Positions 20,534-30,349 of a DNA stretch of 64,000 nucleotides are shown here, piece after piece. The stretch is from Spodoptera frugiperda. Lineage: Eukaryota; Arthropoda; Insecta; Lepidoptera; Noctuidae. Numbering within the stretch: position 1 is the first letter of the stretch; every line of letters begins with the position of its first letter. The stretch is taken from the NCBI RefSeq assembly GCF_023101765.2, contig NC_064225.1, forward strand, positions 1,240,001 to 1,304,000. Reading direction: 5' to 3'. Made by a program: the position numbers and the translations under genes. Below the pieces are notes generated by a model. That model worked only from the letters and a program-made list of their open reading frames with translations. It did no database searches and was not told the DNA's origin.

Positions 20534-20578
20534 GGAATGGGTGTCTTTTATGTGTGGTTTCTGGGTTGGTCTGGAATT

Positions 20579-20775
20579 CAGTACCCTTAGTACGAATTTG
20601 ACGTTGTTTTTTAATGTTGAAAAGTCTGCGTTAAGCCACCAACCCGCTTACTGCCAGAACGGCAAAGCGAATTATCTTTACATTTAAAGTAATCGAAACA
20701 AGTACGCGTTCGGCGGTCCGATTGGCCGGCTCGAATAAACCAACCAATCAGAGCGTACAGACGAGTAACGATGCA
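20579..20775. repeat. CCAAT-palindrome MITE, family E, interrupted
   Basis: Tip CAGTACCCTTAGTACGAATTTG, then about 90 bp not typical of the family, then the core ACGCGTTCGGCGGTCCGATTG, GGCCGGCTCG, AACCAACCAATCAGAGCG. The outer right tip is missing. Confidence 0.55.
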
Positions 20776-20954
20776 TATTTTGCATGAAGAGTTTAATTCG
20801 ATCCGTGACCTAGAGTGAACTATCGATTTTGAAATTATCAATTTTATTTATACCACGACGGTGCCAAGGAATCACACAGCCCACCTGATGGTGAGTGGTT
20901 ATCGTTGCCTATGAACAGTCAGAAGCACACAATTATATAGGGCGCGAGCGAAAT

Positions 20955-21084
20955 GTTGTTTTGTTATTGTGATAAAAATAAAACTAATGAGTATACAAAA
21001 AAAGTTTCTTAGGGAAAGTTATTTGCAATCGTGAGTACAATCACGTGTTTAAATATCGTTCACTAATTACCAGTCACCCTATAT
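20955..21084. mobile_element. Inverted-repeat element L, one arm
   Basis: Matches the right arm of the copy at 2911-3282 (ATTGTGATAAAAATAAAACT, GAGTATACAAAAAA, ATATCGTTCACTAATTACC, ending CAGTCACCCTATAT). The left arm is absent. Confidence 0.65.
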
Positions 21085-21537
21085 AGTATGTCATAAAGTC
21101 ATGAAATTATTCTGAACCAGAAAAACTCACGCCGACGATCAGTAGGTACCTATGTATAATTATAATCTAGTTAGTCGAACGAAGCGTTAATTTCTAAGTA
21201 AGTATGAGTTATAAGAAAATGACCTATTACCCATTACCTCTTTGAAGAAATGAAAGACCTAATAAATATTTTGTCAACTTCCCCAACACAGTTGACCATT
21301 AAATTAAACCGTCAATAATGATGACCAAATAATTATTATTCTAAAGGGCTAACCTAATTAATAGAGAATTTAGTGACTGGCGATCGAAGGGTCAGGCTAC
21401 AAATTAAAGTTACGTGACCGTATTGAACTGAGGGACATTCTTGGAAAACTATGCGGCTTAATTAGTGAGGTCTGACTGTTATAATCATATCATATTATCA
21501 CGTGTCTTTTTCCCCAACTACCCTTAAAATCTTTTTT
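21085..21537. other. Non-coding stretch
   Basis: AT-rich with no recurring repeat or supported gene. Confidence 0.35.
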
Positions 21538-21722
21538 TTAACGTTGCCCCACACTATGATTTTCTCCTGTTAGTGCGTCTTACAAACATACAAGTTCACA
21601 TACACGTGACACCCAGACCCGAAACAACAATTTGTGGATCACACAAAGAGTTGCTCCGTGCGAGAATCGAACCCGCTACACGTTGCGTGGCAGCCGGTTA
21701 CGCAGCCACCGCGCCAACCGTG
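21538..21722 (-). mobile_element. tRNA-like SINE 2
   Basis: Plus strand reads the tail first (GATTTTCTCCTG, TTACAAACATACAAG, CACGTGACACCCAGACCCG), then CACAAAGAGTTGCTCCGTG and the reversed B box GAGAATCGAACCC. It abuts a family A tail directly. Confidence 0.75.
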
Positions 21723-21836
21723 CAAATCCTAACCTCCAAAAGGTCGGCAACGCATTTGTAACGCCTCTGGTGTTTCGGGTGTCCATAGGCGCTGGCAATT
21801 TGCTTGCCAGGCTTGCTGCTTATACCATAAAAAAAT
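21723..21836 (+). mobile_element. Retroposon family A, 3' end
   Basis: ATCCTAACCTCCAAAAGGTC, GGCAACGCATTTGTAACG, TCTGGTGTTTCGGGTGTCC, then GCTTATACCATAAAAAA. Confidence 0.7.
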
Positions 21837-22438
21837 AATGGGGTAGGTAGAATGAGGTAGGCTCTAGCTTTAGTATAAACCTCTCGTTCTTCGTCCAATA
21901 GGAAATTAATTAGCGCCACACTACACATCTTCGTAACATAGCTACATAACAACCTATTTACATACTAGGTACCGCTTTGGTTCTTTACACGTGTTGTATA
22001 TGAGACCATCTAAAAACAAAATTGTACCTAGATTATTTGGTACTAAAGTATATTTAATTAAATTCTCTAAACGGGCAATAGATATATCATTTTCCAATAA
22101 GCCTAGGCATTAAATACTTGCCAATCCTAGGTCTTTGTGAGACCCTTGTCAAGTAAGACATTTTTATTTAAATGCCAACTCCTACACACTGATGTAGGAA
22201 CAACTATATCTTCAGTTAGGTACATAGTTAAATTAAATCTATTTATAAAACTAGCCTTTTGCCAAGGGATCGTCATTGTGGAATTTAGAAGATTTTTGCT
22301 TGTAACTATGTTCACTTTTTGTTTTAGTTAATATCGGGTTTTCAGCACTATGTATCCTGTCCACTGCTACTTCAGCTTGCTTATGCTGCTGGGCTATGTC
22401 GGCTACTTTTCTTTTTTGCGGATGTCCTCGTTTTAAGG
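21837..22438. other. Non-coding stretch
   Basis: Overlapping short frames on both strands (22127-22445) have no domain signature. No recurring repeat recognised. Confidence 0.35.
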
Positions 22439-22560
22439 TTAACACGACCTGATTATGGTCGCAGGGTGCCGTTGGATGCAGGTCGCTTCCAACCGATGCG
22501 AATCTATAAAAAGTAAGCTTTACGGTAATGGAAGATTTCTACAAACTGGTCCAGTAGTTT
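22439..22560 (+). mobile_element. Probable RTE-like LINE 3' stub
   Basis: Translates in one frame as DLIMVAGCRWMQVASNRCES. It resembles the conserved C-terminal end of RTE-type LINE ORF2 (a tract with R-W-x2-x-A-x-x-R). Short and diverged, so the call is weak. Confidence 0.35.
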
Positions 22561-22599
22561 CAGGACCTATTCAATTAAAAAAAATCTCTGTAACTGCTA

Positions 22600-22765
22600 C
22601 CTCTTGAGGAAAGTCTTCTCCAGCCTTGGGTGAGGCAAAAGGGAGTGTCCCCCGTTTCTTCTCCTGCCTTTCAAGCCGGACCCCGGTAACCCACTAGGCA
22701 GTCTGCAGCTTCGGATCTACTACCAACTATTCCTACTCTACCCGTCTCTTACGTGGCTACTCAAC
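22600..22765 (-). mobile_element. Retroposon family D
   Basis: CCTTGGGTGAGGCAAAAGGGAG, TTTCTTCTCCTGCCTTTCAAG, CCCGGTAACCCACTAGGCAG, CTGCAGCTTCGGAT. Confidence 0.65.
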
Positions 22766-23394
22766 AGACTAACCAAAACTGAACGCTCAGATGACAAACC
22801 TGGGTATTTGAACCTGTTTTCATACTTCACAGAAAAAAATATCAAATAGACAGCCAAATCTTAGTAACATTTTTTTGCCAAAAATACTCGAAAATAGCGA
22901 CAAAAAAGAAATTAAGTTCTCTTTTTAAACATTACGCTCAGTCTGTTTATAATTGTACATAATAATTTTGATAAACATCTTGTAATGAGCGAGTCAATTA
23001 ACCTTTTCATTGCCAACGGACCTAATTTAAGTTATTTTTTCCGTTTCAAACGTTAAAAAGAAACGTGGGCACAGAATTTGAGAGGTTTAAATTTAATATT
23101 AGGACGACATTTTGTCCCGGACGGAATTAGGAGTGGTCCTAACTTTTTGTGGCCTTCCCTATGATAATTAGGCCTGTTTTGTATTCCAAGTAGTCTACTT
23201 ACCTGTTTATTAGTTGGCTGTGATTTATTTATATGAATGATATTGCATTTCTTTTTTCATTAGTAATTAGTAATTGTGAAGTTGAGATGTTTTTGCTTAG
23301 TAACAACAAACTAGCACTTATGAAAGTGAACCACAGTTTTACTTATAGAGCAGGTACATAAGCATAATTATGGGATTTGCTTAAAGCACGTACC
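22766..23394. other. Non-coding stretch
   Basis: AT-rich with no recurring repeat or supported gene. Confidence 0.35.
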
Positions 23395-23612
23395 ATTTTT
23401 TTTGTTTTTTTTTTTAAACGTTAACCCAAACTAGGATTTTCTCCTGCGTCTTGTGTGCGTTTACAAACTTACAAGTTGACATACACAGTGAAACCCAGAC
23501 CCGAAGCAACAATTTTAGGATCACACAAAGAGTTGCACCGTGTGGGAATCAAATCCGCTACATGATGCACGGTCAGCCAGTTGCCTAGCCAACGCGCCAA
23601 CCATGCGGTCAA
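23395..23612 (-). mobile_element. tRNA-like SINE 2
   Basis: T-rich left end, then CTAGGATTTTCTCCTGCG, CAAACTTACAAGTTGACATAC, CACACAAAGAGTTGCACCG, reversed B box GGGAATCAAATCC (mutated), and CCAACGCGCCAACCATGC. Confidence 0.7.
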
Positions 23613-24417
23613 ATTATGTAGTACATAACTGGGTCATACAATTAGACCATTGCATAAAGTACAAAATAAAACTCAAAATAATGCAGCTCTAAAACTAAAC
23701 TTCTAAGCACATCATGGATACACGTAATCTGCAAGAGTCCGAAATCTCATTTGGCCATTAACCCCATAATATCAGTTGCAACCCCTCACGAAAAAAGCTT
23801 AAATCACACACTTAACTTTCCTTTGAAACCGGTCTAAATGTCCCTAATTACGGGCTGGAGCAAGTAAACAGGGCGAAAAACATTCCAACTGGTCCCGATG
23901 TCAAAGGCGATACGGTTAACCGTATTTCACCCGGGCAAAAGTAACATGGGATCTAAATGACCAAGGTCCCTTCAGGTAAACGACACGCCGCCCGTGGGAC
24001 CTAGTAGCCTGCTATCGTTCAAAGTTGATTGGAGGGTTGAGTTGTGATCGGAAAGCGGTTTGTATGTACCGCGGCAAATGTAGTGGAGATTATAGTACTG
24101 ATGAACTTAGTTCGAGTTCTTTTATCAAGATAGAAGATCATAAGAAAAAATAGGGAAAATAATAATTAATTAAATTTATCACTACCTGAATTATTCCCGT
24201 GGGCGTTATAGGAAAGCCAACAAGGTATATTTTGACAGAGACTCGTCAACAGTGATCTCTTATAAATCTGAACCCTTCTAACTGTAACTCCGTTAGGATG
24301 ATTGTCCATGGACAGCTGGATGATTGCTTAGGTAGGTGTAGTTTTCGCCCGTTGTTTGTTAATAATACGGTACGGTACTTACTTACGTAATATGTTCATC
24401 ACGTCCATCACGTTCAA
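23613..24417. other. Long non-coding stretch
   Basis: Includes a somewhat GC-richer part at 23820-24010. No frame or repeat that I can support. Confidence 0.35.
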
Positions 24418-24640
24418 ATGTGGGAGAGCCATGCTTCAGCACGAATGGGCCGGCTCGACCGGAGTGATACTTACAGAAAACCGTCGTGAAACAACGCTTG
24501 CATTGTGTGAATATGGTTACTGGAGATCTAATTACTCCTTGTAACAAACACTTCTGGTCTTTCAGGTGTCCATGGGCGGCGGTGATTGCTTACCATCAGT
24601 TGATTCGCTTGCTCATTTACCGGCTTATTCCGTAAAAAAT
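24418..24640 (+). mobile_element. Retroposon family A with internal deletions
   Basis: Head ATGTGGGAGAGCCATGCTTC, GGGCCGGCTCGACCGGAG, then GTGTCCATGGGCGGCGGTG and GGCTTATTCCGTAAAAAA. Most of the CCCAATC...CCCAAAAGG block is missing. Confidence 0.7.
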
Positions 24641-25056
24641 GTGTCTGCGTTTAAAAATCGCTTTCGCCCACAACTTGTATCAATCGCAAATAACAGATGC
24701 TGGAAGTCAAGGGAAAATAATTTAGACGTACCTACCTACTTGCAGTTAGACAGATTTTTCCTTTTTACCGCTATAAAACGTGATAGTTCGGAGCGAGACG
24801 AGTTTCCAGGGAGCTGAATATATACGCTAAGTAATTAGGATTTTATAGTCTTTTGTATTGCGTGGCATTCATATTGCGGTGTGCTTCGAGTACGGTAATA
24901 TACTCACGGTAAATTGTCTTATTTCATTAAGGGGTTAAAGGAGTATGTCAATATTCTATTTAATTTCTTACATGGCAGAGTTACTTTTTTTTTTGATGAC
25001 GGATGGAAACCTTCAAAAGGCGCCTCGCTTTTTGGGGATAAAAGACTAAAAAGTGT
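24641..25056. other. Non-coding stretch
   Basis: AT-rich; no recurring repeat or supported gene. Confidence 0.35.
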
Positions 25057-25290
25057 GGGATTTTTACCTCACTAGAACCATCCCGATGGCCACCCTCAAC
25101 ACCTGTAAGGGGCACCGAGCCCTCTTAATAGAACTGCTCCGGAGCCCCCAAGATGCATCCCTAAGTAGACATGTGTCTCTTATGAGCCTAGCTGTGCAAG
25201 TTACACGGCAGCACGTGACTATTGTGCCACCGTCTTACCTGAGGTCACTGGGTGAGCGCCTAGAGGCCCCATGAGAGAGTTACCTATGCT
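25057..25290 (+). repeat. Interspersed repeat J
   Basis: GATTTTTACCTCACTAGAACC, CGATGGCCACCCTC, CACCTGTAAGG, CGGAGCCCCCAAG and CATCCCTAAGTAGAC align with 9998-10195. A 73-codon frame spans it, beginning with GTG, but it is not kept in the other copy. I therefore treat it as a repeat and not a gene. Confidence 0.5.
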
Positions 25291-25374
25291 TCGAATAAGT
25301 CAATTCGAACGGAGTGATACCAAGACCTTATAGAAAACCGACCTGAAAGAACTCTTAAGCGTTGCAAGTCTCAA

Positions 25375-25578
25375 AGACCCATCAGACCACCACAAATAAG
25401 GCCCAATAGGGCTGATGCCTGATCCATAATAGCTGCGGACTACCGAGGTTTACCGAGGGTCCAGTTCGAAAAGCAGGAGTTGAAAAGGGAAGGTTTATAG
25501 TCATTAAGGGTCTGACATCCCCTCTTGCCTCGGCCAAGGCGGGAGAAGAAATAAGATGATTTTGCCACTTAAAAAAAC
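25375..25578 (+). mobile_element. Retroposon family D
   Basis: GACCCATCAGACCACCAC, GGCCCAATAGGGCTGATGCC, TTCGAAAAGCAGGAG, CTCGGCCAAGGCGGGAGAAG and an A-rich end. Confidence 0.7.
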
Positions 25579-25671
25579 TAACACCAGAAATGACGTTAAT
25601 CTACAAAATATGAATACTCACATTCACTACAGTAAGGATCTCTGGATTCGCTTTAAACATATGGAATAGGT

Positions 25672-26006
25672 AGGGTAGATGACAAATTTTTATTTGAATG
25701 TCCGTCTTGTAGATTATTTTTAAATATTAGACACGTATTTTTTATTTTTTTACGGAAACAAATACTTTCGACAATATGTCGATTTGAAATATCGCATGAT
25801 GTCACTTTTGAGTACGTTTTATAACTAATAGTGACGTTCTCAAAAGTTAATGTGTTAGCTCCCACTCCAAAACTTTGACACGTTTTATGTAAGCATTGTT
25901 ATCTTATCTGACAAAATAAAAAAAATATACGTCCCTAATATTTTTTAATTACCTAACTGACGGACTAAATAGATTTTTAAATTTCAAACCCTGTCACATC
26001 ATCCCT
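25672..26006. mobile_element. MITE-like family G, full copy
   Basis: AGGGTAGATGAC at the left, CACATCATCCCT at the right. It shares TGTCCGTCTTGTAGATTAT, ACGGAAACAAATACTTTCG and CTAACTGACGGACTAAATAG with the other copies. Longer than the 2099 copy. Confidence 0.7.
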
Positions 26007-26423
26007 TTTATATAATAAAAGGTTACTAATACTTCTTGCACTGCACAATGCTCTTTGTGGCAGCAACGTGCAAACTAATTACCAAATGTGATCCGCTCCT
26101 ATTCACCTCCTCGTAAGCTATTGGTGACGTTAATCCATTTAGTCACCTTGACAACGTCCGAGCTATTGTGCCATTAGGTGACCTAGTTTTCCTAAAGACT
26201 AGATCTAATTTCAAAGGTGTACTGATTCACTGACTGTTTGTGACTTACTTCATCATTGAGCGAGCCAGTACTTTTTGAAAATATCTAAATATTGGCACGT
26301 TGTTTGCAAAAGCCTCTCCACTCCCCTCTTCCAAGAATCCAAAGGATATAAAATAATATTTGGGTTTAGTCGGCTTGAAATAATTTCCATCAATCTATCT
26401 GAAGGGCCAATAACTGGCCAAAA
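26007..26423. other. Non-coding stretch
   Basis: No recurring repeat or supported gene. Confidence 0.35.
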
Positions 26424-26627
26424 TCTATACTATACTAATATTATAAAGCTGAAGAGTTTGTTTGTTTGTTTGTTTGAACGCGCTAATCTCCGGAACTACT
26501 GGTCCGATTTCAATAATTATTTTTGTGTTGGATAGTCCATTTATCGACGAAGGCTATAGGCTATACAAATCACGTTATGTCCAATAGGAGCCAAGCAGAG
26601 CGGGTGAAACCGCGCGGAAGTAGCTAG
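26424..26627 (+). mobile_element. Helitron-like non-autonomous element (Lep1 type)
   Basis: Starts A|TCTATACTATACTAATAT, has GCTGAAGAG followed by (TTTG)n, then CGCGCTAATCTCCGGAACTAC and GGCTATAGGCTATAC. It ends GTGAAACCGCGCGGAAGTAG with CTAG|T. Helitrons begin TC, end CTRR and insert between A and T without duplication, which fits. The class is established knowledge for Lepidoptera; the exact ends are my reading. Confidence 0.65.
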
Positions 26628-26824
26628 TAGATAATAATTAGCAACATTTTATTAAATTATCTAGTTATTTGATTTTGGAATGGTGCAGATGAGCTAAAAG
26701 CTCTTACACATGAGCGTCATGTTACCAACGGCAGAGACAGCGGCAGCCGTCGACGCCATCCGTTGACGCGTCGACAGCAGCATAAAGCATTACAACTTTC
26801 AGATAGAAGACGGTTGCCGCTGTA

Positions 26825-26960
26825 GTGAGCCTATTACCATATGCTGGGCACAATTCCAGAATCCATGCTACTGCGATTTTTTTTAAAACCGAAATATACA
26901 ACCAGCTATATTTTGGAACACAAAAGACGTACTTGTGACCACACGACCAACGAGGCAGTC
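26825..26960 (-). mobile_element. tRNA-like SINE 1, diverged
   Basis: Plus strand shows GAGCCTATTACCATATGCTGGGCAC, then the reversed head TGACCACACGACCAACGAGGCAG. The B box is lost. Confidence 0.5.
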
Positions 26961-27065
26961 CATAATATTTATTTATTTATTTATTCTTCATCACAAAAAC
27001 AGTGAATGGCGGACTTAATGCCTTAAGGCATTCTCTAACAGTCAACCATAGGGTAGTGCAGAGAA
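26961..27065 (-). mobile_element. LINE 3' stub with (TTTA)n tail
   Basis: (ATTT)n at 26966-26986 followed by GGCGGACTTAATGCC, TTAAGGCATTCTC and CAGTCAACC. This resembles the reversed 3' end of a Jockey/CR1-like LINE. Only the tail region is present. Confidence 0.4.
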
Positions 27066-27404
27066 ATGAAGCGGATTGATGCGAAGCCAAAACTAATATA
27101 TGTCTTCAATAATTCAATATCAACGAAAAATCTTCAGCAAAAACCCCTTTTAGCAGCTAATTACGAACATAACAAGCACTTTATTTAACAGTAACACAAA
27201 GCGTCTAGAACTCTCAAGATATGGCTGGTATTTTCGCGGCGTTTCCTACAAATAGTTGTGAAGTTTGCCAAAGACAGCGAACTCATTATTAACTGCAGTC
27301 TACCTGAACGTCGACTCACTTGAGGTTTATTAAAATGCTTGGATAAATTGATGTCACTTTAGTTTTTTAGCGATATAATCCGGTATTTTTTTTTAATTGC
27401 ATAT
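27066..27404. other. Non-coding stretch
   Basis: No recurring repeat or supported gene. Confidence 0.35.
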
Positions 27405-27603
27405 ATTATTTATCCTTTAAAACTTGCATCATACTAGGATTTTCTCCTGTGTCGTGGGTGCGTTTAAAACATACAGATTCACATACATATGACCCCCAGT
27501 CCTAAAACAAAAATTTGTGGGTCAACCAAATAGTTGCTCCGTTTGGGAATCGAACTCGCTGTACGTTGCGCGGTCGCCCAGCCACCGCACTAACCGTGCA
27601 GTT
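27405..27603 (-). mobile_element. tRNA-like SINE 2
   Basis: CTAGGATTTTCTCCTGTGTCG, CAGATTCACATACATATGACC, GGGAATCGAACTC (reversed B box) and CAGCCACCGCACTAACCGTGC. Confidence 0.7.
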
Positions 27604-27820
27604 AAAATTGAAAAAAAATCTATTGTGATATCTTGTGCAATGATTGTTTCTTTCTGTTGTCAATTTAATGCTTTGTACTTGTTGGTTAGGTTTTCAAGAC
27701 GCGTCCACTTTTGTTTAACACTGAGAGTAAAAGTTTTCGTCAGTTGTAGTTCACAATGTAGGTACATAATACAGTTGTTATAAATTTTTTTTGAGTTCAG
27801 CTGTGTCCTAACCAATAGTA
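27604..27820. other. Non-coding stretch
   Basis: No recurring repeat or supported gene. Confidence 0.3.
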
Positions 27821-28110
27821 GGCTTAGGACATTTAAAAAAAAGTCATAACTTGTGGTCAGTATCAGTCAGCCAAGCGCGGAAACAATGGAAATCTCTGAA
27901 AGAAGATAGTCCATAATAATATTTTATATTGATAGCATAGTCCAGTGGATTGCTACCGGCGTCGAGGATCGCGCTACGATCTCCGGCCACCGTAAGTACG
28001 GGCCTAGGACATTTAAAATAAACGTCATTACCCGCCTGTCAGGCAGAAATTATGGCAAACTCTTTTTATCGAAATCCATGGCACAATCCAGTGGATTCCT
28101 ACCGGGTTTT
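27821..28110. repeat. Diverged tandem repeat
   Basis: TTAGGACATTTAAAA with AGTCATAAC at 27823 is repeated as CTAGGACATTTAAAATAAACG at 28003. CCAGTGGATTGCTACCGG at 27942 is repeated as CCAGTGGATTCCTACCGGG at 28089. The period is roughly 150-180 bp with indels; two units are visible. Confidence 0.5.
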
Positions 28111-28454
28111 AGTGATGATGAAAAATGTTTTTCTAGTAAAATTATCTGACTTGGGAACCAAACAAGCTATACCTTATTCTACCAAGAAGCCAGACACAAA
28201 ATAACAAGATTCCCGAAGTACGCATTCAGCTGGCCAATCAGAAAGTTTCTCTCATTAGTCGATATCTTTTTAGCGTTAATTAGTTAAGTCAACAGTTGTC
28301 GGCAGTCGGTTCCCTTCCTGTGCAGCAACTTGTTACAAACGAGCCTTATTGTGTTCTGGACTTCAGTTCTTTGGAAAAAAGGGAATTAAGAAGTTGAAGT
28401 CGGTATGTTGTTAGAGTGTTGTTAATTTTTTTTAATAAGATTTTTGATGGAAAT
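28111..28454. other. Non-coding stretch
   Basis: No recurring repeat or supported gene. Confidence 0.3.
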
Positions 28455-28570
28455 ATGCTTTCTTATTTGACTGTCAACCCGCTTTGAGTAAGCGTGGTGA
28501 TTAATGCTCAAACCTTTTCCGTGTGAGATGTTTTTGGTCAGCAGTGGCCACTTATAGGCTGATGACAGTG
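28455..28570 (+). mobile_element. tRNA-like SINE 3, 3' part
   Basis: CAACCCGCTTTGAGTAAGCG, GATTAATGCTCAAACCTTTTC and GCAGTGGCCACTTATAGGCTG match 6860-6985. Confidence 0.65.
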
Positions 28571-29166
28571 AAATACAGATTTCACTATCCCCTCAGTCCA
28601 GTTTTTTAATACCGATACGATTTTTTTTACAAATCCCGATAAGTTTTTCTCTAACCCAGAAATAGAACTCAGACCACTGAAACAATGAGGCAGAATTTTT
28701 TATTTATCTTTTACTATACTTAAATTCTAAATTATAAAACACTAGGGCTTCGGGGCAGCCTGTAGCCAGTTATATACATTTAAAACATCCCCTACCACAG
28801 AAAGACTAACAGAACAGTCTCTGCCTACCCCTTTATGTATTTATTTAACTCACAACTTGGACGGATGTAATTAAAAATTTTCAACCTACGCCCTTTTTGC
28901 CCAACTGCGCCAAAAAGAGGGTTATGTTTTTCAACCTTATTTCGTTCAGCCATGTTTGCTCTACAATGTTAAATAATTAAAGTTTTTTATACTCGCAATT
29001 TTTAATTAAATGTTAATTTTTAACAATTTAAAAAATAATTAAACTTGTAGGTACTTAGCAGTGAGAATTGGAGATCGCAGTTTAAAAGGTTCAAAGTTAT
29101 TAAAGAGTGCTGTTGTTCGGTCGCTCGCTACTAATGTAAAATCTTTTGCAAGAAGGAGATGGTGAC
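28571..29166. other. Non-coding stretch
   Basis: A CTCTGCCTACCCCTTTATGTA piece near 28820 resembles the SINE 1 tail. No gene supported. Confidence 0.35.
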
Positions 29167-29275
29167 AAATGGGATAGGCCGGCTAACAAGCAGACGGATC
29201 ACCTGATAGTAAGGCATCGACGTCGGCGATGGACACTCGGGCGGAGGAGTAAAAAATGCATTGGCCTTTGGAAGA
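29167..29275 (-). mobile_element. Retroposon family A, 3' part
   Basis: GATAGGCCGGCTAACAAGCAG, GATCACCTGATAGTAAGGC and TGGACACTCGG. It meets the next copy head to head. Confidence 0.6.
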
Positions 29276-29512
29276 TCTAAGTGTGGGAGAACCATACTTC
29301 GGCACGAATGGTTCAGTTTAACCGGAGTGATATCACGGCCTACCAGAAAACCGGGACGAGAAACGATGATTTTCGTTGTATAAGTGATGGACCGAAGGCC
29401 CAATTACCCCCCTTTCCAATCTTCCCGATCCCTGATTCTCCAACAAACCTTAAATTTCTAAGCCCCAAAAGGTGTGATCCGTATGGTCGTTTACAGGCTT
29501 ATACCACAAAAA
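29276..29512 (+). mobile_element. Retroposon family A
   Basis: Head TAAGTGTGGGAGAACCATAC, the CCGGAGTGATATCACGGCC block, CCCTGATTCTCCAACAAACC, and GCTTATACCACAAAAAA. Confidence 0.7.
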
Positions 29513-29814
29513 ATATAAGGAATTTAAAGATTGAGGATTTACTTATATCAAAGTGAAATTGGACACTGATCTAGGAAAGCATACCAAAATTGTGACTATA
29601 CACAGTTTTGTATAGTTCTGGAAAGCTTAGCCGAACAAACAAGCGTTTGTATTAAAAATAATTACGTCCCAAATATCAAAGTAGGCAAAGAGCCGGCTGT
29701 TCAAACGTAATTTGGAAAGACCCGAGGATTGTCATAAGCCGAGTTAATTGAACAATTAACAGCTAGTATTATGACTATACTAATATCACACAAAAGAAAA
29801 AGGTTCACAATTAT

Positions 29815-29830
29815 TTCATACAGAGGTTAT
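29815..29830. repeat. Left target duplication of the R1-like LINE
   Basis: TTCATACAGAGGTTAT is identical to the first 16 bases of each 26-bp unit at 39354-39405, beyond the LINE's 5' end. Confidence 0.7.
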
Positions 29831-30349
29831 ATGTTTATTTACATTTGTTCTCCACGGACTCTTGGTCCGTGCCCTTGTCATACAATTTGTTTTTCTTTTT
29901 ACAATAAATTTTATCAATATGGTATCTACCTTACACACTACAATTAACCACAACTATTAAATTATAACTACAAAAATACTTACGCATTAACATATTTGGG
30001 TTTTTTTGTCCACTAAATTAAATTTACCGGCGGCTCTGCCAAGTCAGTCCACCGGCGCACTGGGAGAGCCGACCTGCCCCAGCAGAAGGCACTCGTTCAC
30101 GAGTATGACGTGTGTGTCAGCAATTGATCCGGTCAACCATTTTGTTGGGAACGGAACAACCCAACACACAGCGCCACCGACTGTAGGACATTTATGTGTG
30201 CATGACGCCTCAAACCCTGTCGGGTGGGCTGACTTCAACAGAGCTTACAGAAGTCAAAGAGTTAACAATTATATAATTATGTATATAGCAGTTATGTACT
30301 TATTTACGCTTTCCGCATACACATTACCCCCGCTATATAATTTTTTATT

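Noticed and set aside
25053..25274. 73-codon frame with near-ordinary composition
   Set aside because: It lies in repeat J, starts at a non-ATG codon and is not kept open in the second copy of the repeat.
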